Below, in pieces: positions 6,012-14,529 of a DNA stretch of 17,654 nt; the stretch's first letter is position 1, and each line of letters opens with the position of its first letter. The DNA is taken from contig CAYNSO010000080.1 in assembly GCA_964399735.1 (NCBI GenBank), positions 1 to 17,654 of the forward strand. Reading direction: 5' to 3'. The stretch is from Fontivivens sp964399735. Its GTDB lineage: Bacteria > Zhuqueibacterota > Zhuqueibacteria > Residuimicrobiales > Krinioviventaceae. The notes below the pieces were generated by a model. It was not told the origin of the DNA and made no database searches. It was given only the letters and a program-made list of their open reading frames with translations. The position numbers and the translations under genes were made by a program.

Positions 6012-8123
6012 ATGCTTAAAATAATCAAGAACTGGCAATTTATATTTACACTGTTGTTGATCCCGCTGCTCGCGGCTCCGCTCTACGCCGTCAAACCCCG
6101 CTCCAGCACACACAAAACCTCCGGACAATTTGAACGCGGCATTTTACACAACACTTCAATTTTATTCAAAGGAATTATTACCCCGGCTCCGCAAAAACAA
6201 AAAATATTAACCTCCGGCGACCCTTATATCTGGGACATTGTCTCTGATTCAAAAAACAATTTTTATATCGGCGCCGGCAACGACGGCGTCATTTATAAAA
6301 CCACTGCCTCTGGTGATACCAGCGTTTTCTATGATACGGAAGAATTGGAAGTCTTTGCCCTTGCGGTTGACAGCCGGGACAATCTTTATGCCGCCACCTC
6401 GCCAAATGGTAAAATATACAAAATAATGCCGGATGGCTCCCGCTCGATCTTTTTTGACCCGGAAGACAAATACATCTGGGATCTGGCGTTCGATGCACAA
6501 AACAATCTTTACGCTGCCACCGGCGTTACCGCGCGCATTTATCAGATAACCCCGGACGGCACAAGCACAATAATATTGCACAGTGAGCAATCGCACATAC
6601 GCTGTTTATTCCATAATAACAACACTCTTTACGCCGGCAGCAGTGCTAATGGTTATGTCTATAAACTGAACCCGGGCGCTAAACCCGTCGTACTGTTTGA
6701 TACACAAATGCAGGAAGTGAATAAAATTGTAGCAACTGCCAATGGCAATGCCTATGCTGCCGCTTTTGGCGAGCCGGAGCTCAAACTTCAGGAAAGAAAA
6801 ACCAATACCAAAAAAGGCGCCGGGCAAACAGATGAAGATGAAGAAAGCGAACAAGCCCTCGAAGCCCAGTCCTTTATCCTGGATAATTTAACGTCGGCAG
6901 CTCAAACCCCAACGAGCCTGTTTAAAATTGATCAAAACGGCTATTCCCGCGATTTATGGAGGGGCGCCAGCGAACGCATTCATTCGCTTGCCCTGCACCC
7001 CGATGGCAACCTGTTGCTCGGTACCGGCGACCAGGGAAAACTCTATAAAATAAACGCCGAAGGCGACGCCTCTTTGCTGTTGCAAGTAGCTGAATCACAA
7101 ATTACCGCCCTTACCCCGACAAAAAAGGCAAACTATATCCTTGGAACCTCAAATTTGGGAAACGTATATGATATTAAACCGGAATCTGTTGCCCTGGCCA
7201 GTTTTGAATCGGAAACCATTGACGCCGGCATGCCCTCATCATGGGGAACACTGACCTGGGAAGGACAAAAGAACGACGGACGGATAGAATTTTATACCCG
7301 CTCCGGCAACACCGAAAAACCGGAACAAAGCTGGAATCCCTGGGTAAAGGCAGAGGGCAATAACAACGCCCTGCAAATTACCAGCCCGTCGGCCCGATTC
7401 ATTCAATGGCGCTGTGAAATGACCGGCGGCAAACTCAATCCCATGCTCGAAATGGTTACCGTCTCTTACCTGCAAAAAAACCTGCCCCCACAAATCTCTG
7501 ATATTCTTGTGCACCACCCCGGCGATTATTATCAAAATTCCGAACCGGATCAAAAAGAAAAGGGCGTTTCTTACCCGCAAAATCCGCCTAAAACAGAATT
7601 TAAAAAAGGCTATCGCAGTATCGACTGGCTATTTGAAGACCCCAATTATGATAGCATGTTGTTCGACTTGTATTATAAAAACCTTGACCAAAAATCATGG
7701 AAACTATTGACCAAAGAATTGGCAAGCAGTTATTACACATGGGACAGCCAGCAAATGGCCGACGGTGAGTACCTGATAAAAATAATTGGTTATGATTCGC
7801 CAACCAACCCGGAGAACCTGGCGCTTGCCGGTGAAAAAATCTGCGATAAATTTATTATCGATAACTCCGGCCCGGAAATAACCGGTTTGCACGTCAAAAA
7901 CGGTAAACTGGAATTCCTGGTGCGCGATAAATGGAACACCATCAAAAACGTTTATTACTCTATTGACGCCGGGGACTGGAAAGCGCTTTTCCCGGTTGAC
8001 GGTATATGCGACACAAAGCTAGAGTCTTTTAGCCTGCCGGTTTCGCAAACCAACGGTTGTGAAATTTCCGTCAAAGCTGAGGATTCTATCGAGAATACCA
8101 GCGTGATTCACTATCAATTTTAA
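6012..8123 (+). CDS. Exported beta-propeller protein with C-terminal beta-sandwich domains
   Basis: A 703-aa protein of unknown function. ATG 6012 follows AGGA at 6001-6004; an upstream in-frame TTG at 5994 would add six residues ahead of the signal peptide. The signal peptide has a basic start, a hydrophobic core FIFTLLLIPLLAAP and probable cleavage after A26 (PLYA/VKP). Seven propeller-like repeats with the pattern D..NNLYAAT..G.IYKI..DG begin near residues 75, 114, 156, 197, 237, 328 and 366. A charged, low-complexity insert (about 256-290, with KTNTKK and DEDEESE) interrupts the series between the fifth and sixth. Residues about 395-490 resemble a jelly-roll carbohydrate-binding-like domain (ARFIQWR, then PMLEMVTVSY), followed by two Ig/Fn3-like segments. 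No C-terminal anchor or type IX sorting tail is apparent. It lies directly behind the S55 gene, probably in one transcript, and may act with it outside the cytoplasm. Confidence 0.8.
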   Translation: MLKIIKNWQFIFTLLLIPLLAAPLYAVKPRSSTHKTSGQFERGILHNTSILFKGIITPAPQKQKILTSGDPYIWDIVSDSKNNFYIGAGNDGVIYKTTASGDTSVFYDTEELEVFALAVDSRDNLYAATSPNGKIYKIMPDGSRSIFFDPEDKYIWDLAFDAQNNLYAATGVTARIYQITPDGTSTIILHSEQSHIRCLFHNNNTLYAGSSANGYVYKLNPGAKPVVLFDTQMQEVNKIVATANGNAYAAAFGEPELKLQERKTNTKKGAGQTDEDEESEQALEAQSFILDNLTSAAQTPTSLFKIDQNGYSRDLWRGASERIHSLALHPDGNLLLGTGDQGKLYKINAEGDASLLLQVAESQITALTPTKKANYILGTSNLGNVYDIKPESVALASFESETIDAGMPSSWGTLTWEGQKNDGRIEFYTRSGNTEKPEQSWNPWVKAEGNNNALQITSPSARFIQWRCEMTGGKLNPMLEMVTVSYLQKNLPPQISDILVHHPGDYYQNSEPDQKEKGVSYPQNPPKTEFKKGYRSIDWLFEDPNYDSMLFDLYYKNLDQKSWKLLTKELASSYYTWDSQQMADGEYLIKIIGYDSPTNPENLALAGEKICDKFIIDNSGPEITGLHVKNGKLEFLVRDKWNTIKNVYYSIDAGDWKALFPVDGICDTKLESFSLPVSQTNGCEISVKAEDSIENTSVIHYQF

Positions 8124-8156
8124 CTAGAATTTTATTTCGGAGCGCCGATTCTGACT

Positions 8157-9143
8157 ATGATCAATTGGGAACCAGTAAACAGCTTTATTGCAGATAAACA
8201 GCGAATTTTAATCACTACACATCTAAATCCGGATGGCGATGGTCTGGGCAGCCAGGTTGCTCTGGCGGGTTTTTTACGACAACTGGGAAAAACCGTTATC
8301 ATGATAAATCCCAACCCGACGCCGTTTCTTTTTCAATTTCTCGATGCGGAAAAGGAAATTACCGGATACGATAAAATTAAAGACAAAGAACTGCTCAATT
8401 CTCTTGACGCCGTTATTGTTGTCGACATCAGCGACTGGGAACGATTAGGCGACATAGGTCATGTTCTGCGCCGTCTGCAAACGCCAATGGTATGTATCGA
8501 TCATCATATACCTACCGACATTATGGGAGACGTGCAAATAATAGACTCTAGCGCGTCTTCTACCGGTGAATTGATCTATGATTACCTGACTTGCTGCGGA
8601 GCGCTATTTACACAAAATATAGTCGACGCCCTTTATACCTGCATTTTAACAGATACCGGCTCTTTCCGGTATTCCAATACTACTGAAAAAACCCATACCA
8701 TAGCCGCCGACCTTTTAAAAAGAGGCGCTAATTTTCGGCAGGTTTTTAGTAATATTTATGAAAACTATAGCAAAAACCGCTATTACCTCATGGGCCGTTT
8801 GCTGGTCGATATGCAATTTGCCTGCAACGACCGGCTTGTGTGGTATGTAGTGAGCAAGGAATTGATTAAAAATACCGGCGTTGAATTGTGGGAAATTGAA
8901 GGCTTGTCGGAACTGACCCGAAATATTCGCAATATTGAAATCAGTATCATGTTTACGGAACATGATCATGGCACCAAAGTTAGTTTCCGCTCCAAAGGCA
9001 ACATTCCAATAAATAGCCTGGCCAATCATTTTAACGGCGGTGGCCATAAATTTGCCTCCGGCGCTATGGTAAATATGGATTTACAGACTACAATTCAAAC
9101 AGTTATTCAGGAATCCCAAAAGCTGTTAAACGAAAGTAAATAA
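8157..9143 (+). CDS. nrnA: DHH/DHHA1 phosphoesterase, NrnA-type nanoRNase / pAp phosphatase
   Basis: Cytoplasmic Mn-dependent phosphoesterase, 328 aa, the usual NrnA length. Known NrnA enzymes degrade 2-5-nt RNA fragments and dephosphorylate 3'-phosphoadenosine 5'-phosphate. The DHH domain shows H22, D26 and D28 (THLNPDGDG), D90 (VVDIS), D115-H116-H117 (CIDHH), and the later metal-site stretch TDTGSFRYSNT. The C-terminal DHHA1 domain carries the substrate-binding signature GGGHKFASGA at residues 294-303. The core is complete. CGGAG at 8138-8142 is 14 bases before the ATG, rather far for a Shine-Dalgarno site, but no better start is seen. It follows the propeller gene by 33 bases and is probably co-transcribed; I see no functional reason for that neighbourhood. 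A cyclic-dinucleotide phosphodiesterase role is less likely because GGDEF and PAS domains are absent. Confidence 0.9.
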   Translation: MINWEPVNSFIADKQRILITTHLNPDGDGLGSQVALAGFLRQLGKTVIMINPNPTPFLFQFLDAEKEITGYDKIKDKELLNSLDAVIVVDISDWERLGDIGHVLRRLQTPMVCIDHHIPTDIMGDVQIIDSSASSTGELIYDYLTCCGALFTQNIVDALYTCILTDTGSFRYSNTTEKTHTIAADLLKRGANFRQVFSNIYENYSKNRYYLMGRLLVDMQFACNDRLVWYVVSKELIKNTGVELWEIEGLSELTRNIRNIEISIMFTEHDHGTKVSFRSKGNIPINSLANHFNGGGHKFASGAMVNMDLQTTIQTVIQESQKLLNESK

Positions 9144-9205
9144 TACTCGATATTTACATGTATTATTATTGTATTTTTTTATACTTTGGAACAAAATTTG
9201 TTACC

Positions 9206-9242
9206 TTGAAATATATCCATCTCTATTTATTTACAATATAAT
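9206..9242 (+). promoter_or_regulatory. Weak candidate promoter region for the histidine kinase gene
   Basis: This AT-rich stretch lies in the 157-base spacer before the kinase. It holds TTGAAA at 9206-9211, TACAAT at 9232-9237 (20-base spacing, too long) and a perfect TATAAT at 9237-9242 without a good -35 at the right distance. Some promoter is plausible here, but the exact elements cannot be fixed by eye. Confidence 0.25.
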
Positions 9243-9300
9243 TGACTATGGTCTTTCACCCGGTGTTTCGGCTAACCGGGAACAGGTTTGTAAAAAAACG

Positions 9301-12300
9301 ATGAATCTTTTAACACCCGAAGATGAAAAAATAACGATACTGCATGAATTATGCACCCTTATCGTTTCCGGTTTCGATCCCGTTAACATTGCCGGACAAA
9401 TCAGAAACCGTATCAGGGAACTTGTCTCTTGTGATAAAGTACTTTTATTTACAAACGATCCCGCAAATAATTGTTTAACCGCTGCCAACAACTATAACCA
9501 CATCTCCTCTGAATTTAATAATATCATAATAAAATACGATACCCCCCTGGCGATTGAACTGTTGATTCACAAAAACACCAAAATAACGATTAACGCCGAA
9601 CATCCGGTATTGCCCGATATGCAAACCGAACTGTTGATTCCGTTAAAATCGCCCAATACGATTATCGGCTGCCTTTATATTGCCCGCACCCAGGCAGAAG
9701 ATTTTAGTGTTCAAGATATAAAAAATCTGGAAATTACAGCTACCTGCACAGCTGTTTTCCTGGAAAGAGCCCTGTGGGAAAAACAGCTTTATACCCTGCA
9801 AAACACCAAAAAAAAGAACAAAGCGATAACCAGATCATTTCTGGAATCCCTGCAAATTCCAGCTCTTATTATTGATATTTACAAAGATAAAACCATCCAG
9901 GTCAACCAGTTGTTGCTGGACATGCTGGGCTATGATAAAGACAAATTGCTATCCTTGCCCTTTTCCTCTGTTTGTAAAGATTATTTTTCTATCCGGAACA
10001 TTGAACCGGGTGTAAAACAAAATTTCATTCTCAACTTTATCAGACAGAATGGTGAAATGATTACCGGCAAAATATCATATACCTTTATGGATCATCTGGA
10101 TAATGGTATATTGCTGCTGCTGGTCACCCCGGAACAACAGCATGCCGCCGGTTTGCAAAAAAACTTTTGGCTGTACGAATTGTTTGCCTCATTAAGCAGT
10201 GTTGTTTTTGATAATGTACAAAACAGCTTAAAAAATACCGCACAATTGATGTTAAAAATGTTTGAAGCCAGGTATCTCTTTATCTTGCGGCTGTCCAGAA
10301 ATAACAACCTCTCGCCCCTGGCCGGTTTTACCTTGCAGGACAATATTGCCAACATTGCCGATGATGAAATTCAAAAAAAATTCAACACCAGCTTTTTTCA
10401 GCAAATTGCCAAAAGCAAAAAATCCTTTTCACTGGCAAACATTGCCGGGAGCCCGGATTCGGACAAGCTTGAATTTCTCCAGAACGCCGGCGTCCAATCC
10501 TTTGCCAGCGTTCCCTTGCTGCTCAACAATACCTGCATGGGGTTGATGAATATTTTCTGCACCGAACCTTATAACTGGCAGCAAAAAGATATAATCAAAC
10601 TCTCCAGCATTGCGCAAATTTCCTCCTCATTTATCTTTTCGCCATTGCTTATGGAAGAAAATGACGCCATGCGGGCCAAACAAGACATGCTGGATGCCCT
10701 GGTCAAGCAATTCAACTCCGGCGGCAGCTTTGAAGCCATCATCGGCAATGCTGCAGTAAAAATTTCAAAACTGGTTGCCTTTGATTATTTTTCCCTTTCC
10801 ATCTTTGATGAAAATGGCAATATCGACCGCGCTCTGGATTTGACCCACCCCGACATGGTTGATAAATTTGCAGTTGAACTGCAACAAAAAGCAATTCCCG
10901 ATTGCCCGTTGCACCAGGTCATTCAAAACGTCAAATCGAACGGCATTAAAAAAAATAACCTGCTGCATCCCTTTCGGCTGCCGTTTTCCCTGCCGACCCA
11001 TACCAGCGTTGTGCTGGTCAGCGGTGAAAAATATCTTGGTAACTTTGCCATTGGCCGCCTGCAAACCAAACCGTTCACACGCGAAGAAATTTTATTATTA
11101 AAGCAAACCAGCGCGCTTTTTTCAGCGGCTGTATCAAGGTATCAATTAACAGCTAAATCCGGATTCAGCCAAAAAACCGCTGCCATTTTGCAAGAACTGA
11201 ATATTAACTTTATAACAAAACCGGATAAAAAAGATATCCTGCAAAAAATCTGCGCAACGACACAAAAGGTTATGGACTCTGTGCATTGTAAAGCAGTATT
11301 TGTCAACGACACGATGAAAATGATCGATCTGTTCAACTGGATGCCGGATATGATCAATCACTACCTGTCGGTTCAAAAAATTAAAAATTTGCTGCTTGAA
11401 CAAAAAAAAACCCATTTACCAACGCCGCTTTATACAAAAGATGTTTTTAAAGAACTGCTGTGTAATAAAAACACGCCAGATATATCTGCATTTTTCAAAC
11501 CCTTTATTATCACCCCGATTTTTAAAAATTCCCAAATTCATGCTTTACTACTGGTTGTTTTTGATAAAAATTATGCCGCTGACCAAAACGATCTTGCCGT
11601 TCTGCAAAATATCGCCAGGCAAGCGGAGAATTTGTTTACCAACCTGGAACTGTATTATCAAGCCCTGGAAAAAAATGACTCTCAGGATAATCTAGTCCAC
11701 CTGGTTACGCATGAACTGAAATCGCCCTTGCAGACCATTAAAAATTTTGCTTCGCTGATCAAAGAAGATACCGAGTCTCACTTCTCGGCAGAAACCGAAC
11801 AGTGCCTTGACCGTATGCTGGTCAATCTCGATAATATGGAAAATATGCTCATCGACCTGCTCGAACTCGCCAAACTCGATAAAACCCGGTTCAACTTTAC
11901 CCGCTTCAATTCCAAAGAAGCCGTTCTTAAAAGCATCCAAACCCTGGAAGGATTGATTACCGTCAGGCAAGCCGAGATCAGTATAGATAATAATCTTCCG
12001 GAAATAGTTGCCAACGAAACCGGTATGGTGCATATATTTACAAACCTGATCTCTAATGCCCTTAAATACAGTAAAAATGATACCGTCCCGCAGGTAAAAA
12101 TTGCAGCCACGGAGAACGGCGCCTGTTATGAATTTACAGTTGCAGATAACGGCATTGGCATAGCTCCGCAAAACCGGGAAAAAATATTCGAGCTGTTTTA
12201 TAAAAACAACGATCACCCGGAAGACCTGTCCACCGGCGTAGGCCTGGCAATTGTGAAAAAGATCGTACAAAATCACAATGGCGAAATATGGGTCGAATCT

Positions 12301-12348
12301 GCGCCGGGCAAAGGGTCAAATTTTAAATTTACCCTTCCCAAATTATAG
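9301..12348 (+). CDS. Soluble orphan sensor histidine kinase with GAF and PAS domains
   Basis: Predicted cytoplasmic sensor kinase of 1015 aa; no membrane segment or signal peptide. Domains by residue: GAF-like 10-157, a short charged helical linker, PAS-like 180-277, GAF-like 300-453, GAF-like 463-615, a diverged GAF-like segment 630-786, HisKA with phosphoacceptor H804 (THELKSPL), and HATPase to the C-terminus. The ATPase has N919 in the N-box (NLISNALKYS), D949 with GIGI in the G1 box, an F-box IFELFYK and the G2 box TGVGLA (G979, G981). All catalytic motifs look intact, so it should be active. No response regulator or receiver domain is in the window. The longest frame begins at TTG 9169, but its extra 44 residues do not look like a domain, so I place the start at ATG 9301. 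The ribosome binding site is weak. GAF identity is firm for the fold pattern, uncertain for ligand. Confidence 0.88.
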   Translation: MNLLTPEDEKITILHELCTLIVSGFDPVNIAGQIRNRIRELVSCDKVLLFTNDPANNCLTAANNYNHISSEFNNIIIKYDTPLAIELLIHKNTKITINAEHPVLPDMQTELLIPLKSPNTIIGCLYIARTQAEDFSVQDIKNLEITATCTAVFLERALWEKQLYTLQNTKKKNKAITRSFLESLQIPALIIDIYKDKTIQVNQLLLDMLGYDKDKLLSLPFSSVCKDYFSIRNIEPGVKQNFILNFIRQNGEMITGKISYTFMDHLDNGILLLLVTPEQQHAAGLQKNFWLYELFASLSSVVFDNVQNSLKNTAQLMLKMFEARYLFILRLSRNNNLSPLAGFTLQDNIANIADDEIQKKFNTSFFQQIAKSKKSFSLANIAGSPDSDKLEFLQNAGVQSFASVPLLLNNTCMGLMNIFCTEPYNWQQKDIIKLSSIAQISSSFIFSPLLMEENDAMRAKQDMLDALVKQFNSGGSFEAIIGNAAVKISKLVAFDYFSLSIFDENGNIDRALDLTHPDMVDKFAVELQQKAIPDCPLHQVIQNVKSNGIKKNNLLHPFRLPFSLPTHTSVVLVSGEKYLGNFAIGRLQTKPFTREEILLLKQTSALFSAAVSRYQLTAKSGFSQKTAAILQELNINFITKPDKKDILQKICATTQKVMDSVHCKAVFVNDTMKMIDLFNWMPDMINHYLSVQKIKNLLLEQKKTHLPTPLYTKDVFKELLCNKNTPDISAFFKPFIITPIFKNSQIHALLLVVFDKNYAADQNDLAVLQNIARQAENLFTNLELYYQALEKNDSQDNLVHLVTHELKSPLQTIKNFASLIKEDTESHFSAETEQCLDRMLVNLDNMENMLIDLLELAKLDKTRFNFTRFNSKEAVLKSIQTLEGLITVRQAEISIDNNLPEIVANETGMVHIFTNLISNALKYSKNDTVPQVKIAATENGACYEFTVADNGIGIAPQNREKIFELFYKNNDHPEDLSTGVGLAIVKKIVQNHNGEIWVESAPGKGSNFKFTLPKL

Positions 12349-12390
12349 CTGCATCGGTAATCTGCTTAAATTTTCAAACTGACTTTCGTA

Positions 12391-12418
12391 TTGACAAAAT
12401 ATGAATTAATTGTTAAAT
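12391..12418 (+). promoter_or_regulatory. Candidate promoter for the polyprenyl synthase gene
   Basis: A consensus -35 TTGACA at 12391-12396 is followed after 16 bases by TTAAAT at 12413-12418, or after 17 by TAAATT; each -10 matches four of six. The downstream sequence is very AT-rich and contains the inverted repeat TTAAAT-TG-ATTTAA (12413-12426). The position, about 45 bases before the TTG start, fits a transcript start near 12425. Confidence 0.45.
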
Positions 12419-12467
12419 TGATTTAAATTATAAAATAGCTTTGCCTAACCAATCCCCTGAGGATCAC

Positions 12468-13442
12468 TTGGATATAAAAGCAATTACTGCGCCGGTTGAA
12501 ACACAATTAGTTGATTTCGAAAATGCTTTTAACAAGGGGCTACATTCCAACATTCCGCTTGCCGAAAAAGTGGTCCGCTATGTTGCCGATAAAAAGGGCA
12601 AAAGACTGCGCCCGATCCTGGTTTTTTTAACCGCTAAACTGCACGGCCAAACCAATGAACAAACCCTGGCTTCCAGCCTGGTTATTGAATTACTACACAC
12701 CGCCACACTCATTCATGATGATGTGGTGGATGATTCCGACCTGCGGCGCGGTTCCCCTACTGTCAATAACCTGTGGAGCAGTAAAATTTCTATTCTGGTA
12801 GGCGATTTCCTGTTTTCCAAAACCCTCACTTCCATGGTCAACATGAAAAGCCTGGAAGCAATTTCCATATTATCGGCGGCAGCCAATAAAATTACCGAGG
12901 GTGAATTGTTGCAGATGGACAACAGTTACCGCGACGGCCTGAATGAAGCGGTTTACTTTGACCTCATCTCCAAAAAAACCGCCTCCCTGTTCAGCGCCTC
13001 CTGCCAGTTAGGCGCGCTATCGGTAACCCGGGATATTTTAGCCCGCAAAAGAATGGATCTGTTTGGCGAAAACCTGGGTATAGCTTTTCAGATCACCGAC
13101 GACCTGCTCGATTACACCGGCGATAAAAAAACCCTGGGCAAACCCACCGGCAACGATATTCGGGAAAACAAAATCACCCTGCCATTGATTTATGCCCTGG
13201 CCAAAGCTGAAAAAAAATTGCAGGAATCGATCCTGAACAAGTTCGGCAACGGTAAAATGAACGACCAGGATGTGGATAATATAATCGGCTTTACCCGCGA
13301 CTATGGCGGCATCGATTATTCCATCCAGACGGTGAACACCTTTGCTAACCGGGCGGCCCATATTCTTACCACATATACCGATTCTCCGGCTAAAAACAGC
13401 CTGCAAGAACTTGTCTCTTTTACCATCAGCCGCAACAAGTAA
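12468..13442 (+). CDS. Trans-polyprenyl diphosphate synthase (long-chain type)
   Basis: Condenses isopentenyl diphosphate onto an allylic primer to make the side chain of a respiratory quinone or another long-chain isoprenoid. I start it at TTG 12468: GAGG at 12459-12462 is five bases upstream, and the resulting N-terminus (MDIKAITAPVETQL) fits the family. The longest frame, from TTG 12441, would add nine residues and absorb that ribosome site. The protein is 324 aa. The substrate motif KGKRLRP is at 43-49; the first Asp-rich motif DDVVD at 84-88 is followed by LRRG at 92-95; the second, DDLLD, is at 211-215. The residue five before the first motif is A79, with T80 and no bulky aromatic next to it, which in this family suggests a long (C35-C45) rather than C15 or C20 product. 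It is IspB/heptaprenyl-synthase-like, but exact chain length cannot be read. Confidence 0.93.
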   Translation: MDIKAITAPVETQLVDFENAFNKGLHSNIPLAEKVVRYVADKKGKRLRPILVFLTAKLHGQTNEQTLASSLVIELLHTATLIHDDVVDDSDLRRGSPTVNNLWSSKISILVGDFLFSKTLTSMVNMKSLEAISILSAAANKITEGELLQMDNSYRDGLNEAVYFDLISKKTASLFSASCQLGALSVTRDILARKRMDLFGENLGIAFQITDDLLDYTGDKKTLGKPTGNDIRENKITLPLIYALAKAEKKLQESILNKFGNGKMNDQDVDNIIGFTRDYGGIDYSIQTVNTFANRAAHILTTYTDSPAKNSLQELVSFTISRNK

Positions 13443-13584
13443 CGCCAACCTGCATTTCCCCCATTCTGAAGTATATTATCAGTACCTGCTTCCGTCTTTC
13501 AGATACATTATTATTAAAAAAACTGTTTCAGAAGTTCAGTAAATTTATTAAATTAGATAAATTTAACAACAACAGGGAGTTTTT
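13443..13584. other. AT-rich spacer with repeated palindromic octamer
   Basis: The spacer between the prenyl synthase and the decarboxylase contains TAAATTTA at 13540-13547 and again at 13558-13565, an octamer that is its own reverse complement, with starts 18 bases apart. AGGGAG at 13574-13579 is the ribosome site of the next gene. No clear -35/-10 pair or terminator hairpin is visible. The repeat could be an operator for a dimeric regulator or simply AT-rich promoter DNA. Confidence 0.4.
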
Positions 13585-14520
13585 ATGAAACCTATATCGC
13601 TGGTCACCGGCGGCGCCGGATTCCTCGGTTCCCATATCTGCGAAAAACTGCTGAAATTGGGTCACCAGGTCATTGCCATGGATAATTTACTCACCGGCAC
13701 AATTGCCAACATTGAACATTTGCAGGGTGAAGATTTTAAATTTATAAAACATGATGTTACCGAATATATCTATGTTGCCGGACCTGTGAATTATGTATGG
13801 CATTTTGCCTCCCCGGCCAGCCCCCTGGATTATTTGCAATTGCCCATCCACACGCTCAAAGTCGGCGCTATGGGCACTCACAAAGCGCTGGGCCTGGCGC
13901 TGGACAAGGGCGCTTCTTTTATGTTAGCCTCTACTTCCGAAGTCTACGGCGACCCCCTCATCCACCCGCAGCAGGAGGAATACTGGGGCAACGTTAACCC
14001 GGTTGGCCCGCGCGGCGTATATGATGAAGCCAAACGCTTTGGCGAAGCGTTGACCATGGCTTACCATCGTCACAAAGGCGTAAACACCAAAATTGTCCGC
14101 ATATTCAACACCTTTGGCCCGCGCATGCGCCCCAATGACGGCCGGGCAATTCCGGCGTTTGTTCCCCAGGCGCTGCGCAATGAACCCATCACCATCTTTG
14201 GCGACGGCAAGCAAACCCGCAGTTTCTGCTATGTAGATGATCTGATCGAGGGCCTGTGCCGGCTCATGTTTGCCGATTATCATGAACCGGTCAACATCGG
14301 CAACCCGCATGAAATGACGATTGTTGAAATGGCGCAGCTAATCATCAAACTATCCGGCAGCAAGAGCATCCTCATCAACAAACCTCTGCCGGTCGATGAC
14401 CCCAAAGTCCGCCAGCCCGATATTTCCCTGGCAAAAAAGCTGCTGGACTGGGAACCGCAAGTTCAGGTGGAAGAGGGCGTGCGCAGAACAATAGAGTGGT
14501 TTCGCAAGGCTATAAAGTAA
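13585..14520 (+). CDS. UDP-glucuronate decarboxylase-like NAD-dependent SDR (UXS family)
   Basis: Probable cytosolic enzyme that oxidises and decarboxylates UDP-glucuronate to UDP-xylose, a sugar donor for surface glycans. It is an extended SDR of 311 aa. The NAD motif is G9-x-x-G12-x-x-G15 (GGAGFLG). The active-site region ASTSEVYGDP gives T117 and E119, and Y146-x3-K150-R151 (YDEAKR) is the catalytic pair. The surrounding HPQQEEYWGNVNP, GPR before the Tyr, and TRSFCYVDDLI are strongly UXS-like. One deviation: the GPRxCYDEAKR cysteine is valine (V145). The stretch RAIPAFVPQAL replaces the RVVSNFI type of eukaryotic UXS. AGGGAG at 13574-13579 gives a firm start. Nine bases separate it from the GT9 gene, consistent with a shared transcript for polysaccharide or LPS synthesis. 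Another epimerase or dehydratase specificity is the alternative. Confidence 0.87.
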   Translation: MKPISLVTGGAGFLGSHICEKLLKLGHQVIAMDNLLTGTIANIEHLQGEDFKFIKHDVTEYIYVAGPVNYVWHFASPASPLDYLQLPIHTLKVGAMGTHKALGLALDKGASFMLASTSEVYGDPLIHPQQEEYWGNVNPVGPRGVYDEAKRFGEALTMAYHRHKGVNTKIVRIFNTFGPRMRPNDGRAIPAFVPQALRNEPITIFGDGKQTRSFCYVDDLIEGLCRLMFADYHEPVNIGNPHEMTIVEMAQLIIKLSGSKSILINKPLPVDDPKVRQPDISLAKKLLDWEPQVQVEEGVRRTIEWFRKAIK

Positions 14521-14529
14521 GCGGATGAT

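Noticed and set aside
9169..9300. 44-residue N-terminal extension of the histidine kinase from TTG 9169
   Set aside because: It runs through AT-rich promoter-like DNA, has no ribosome site or domain character, and the GAF region starts naturally after ATG 9301.
11692..12276. 194-codon minus-strand frame opposite the kinase catalytic domain
   Set aside because: It is the shadow of the HisKA/HATPase coding sequence and has no family resemblance of its own.
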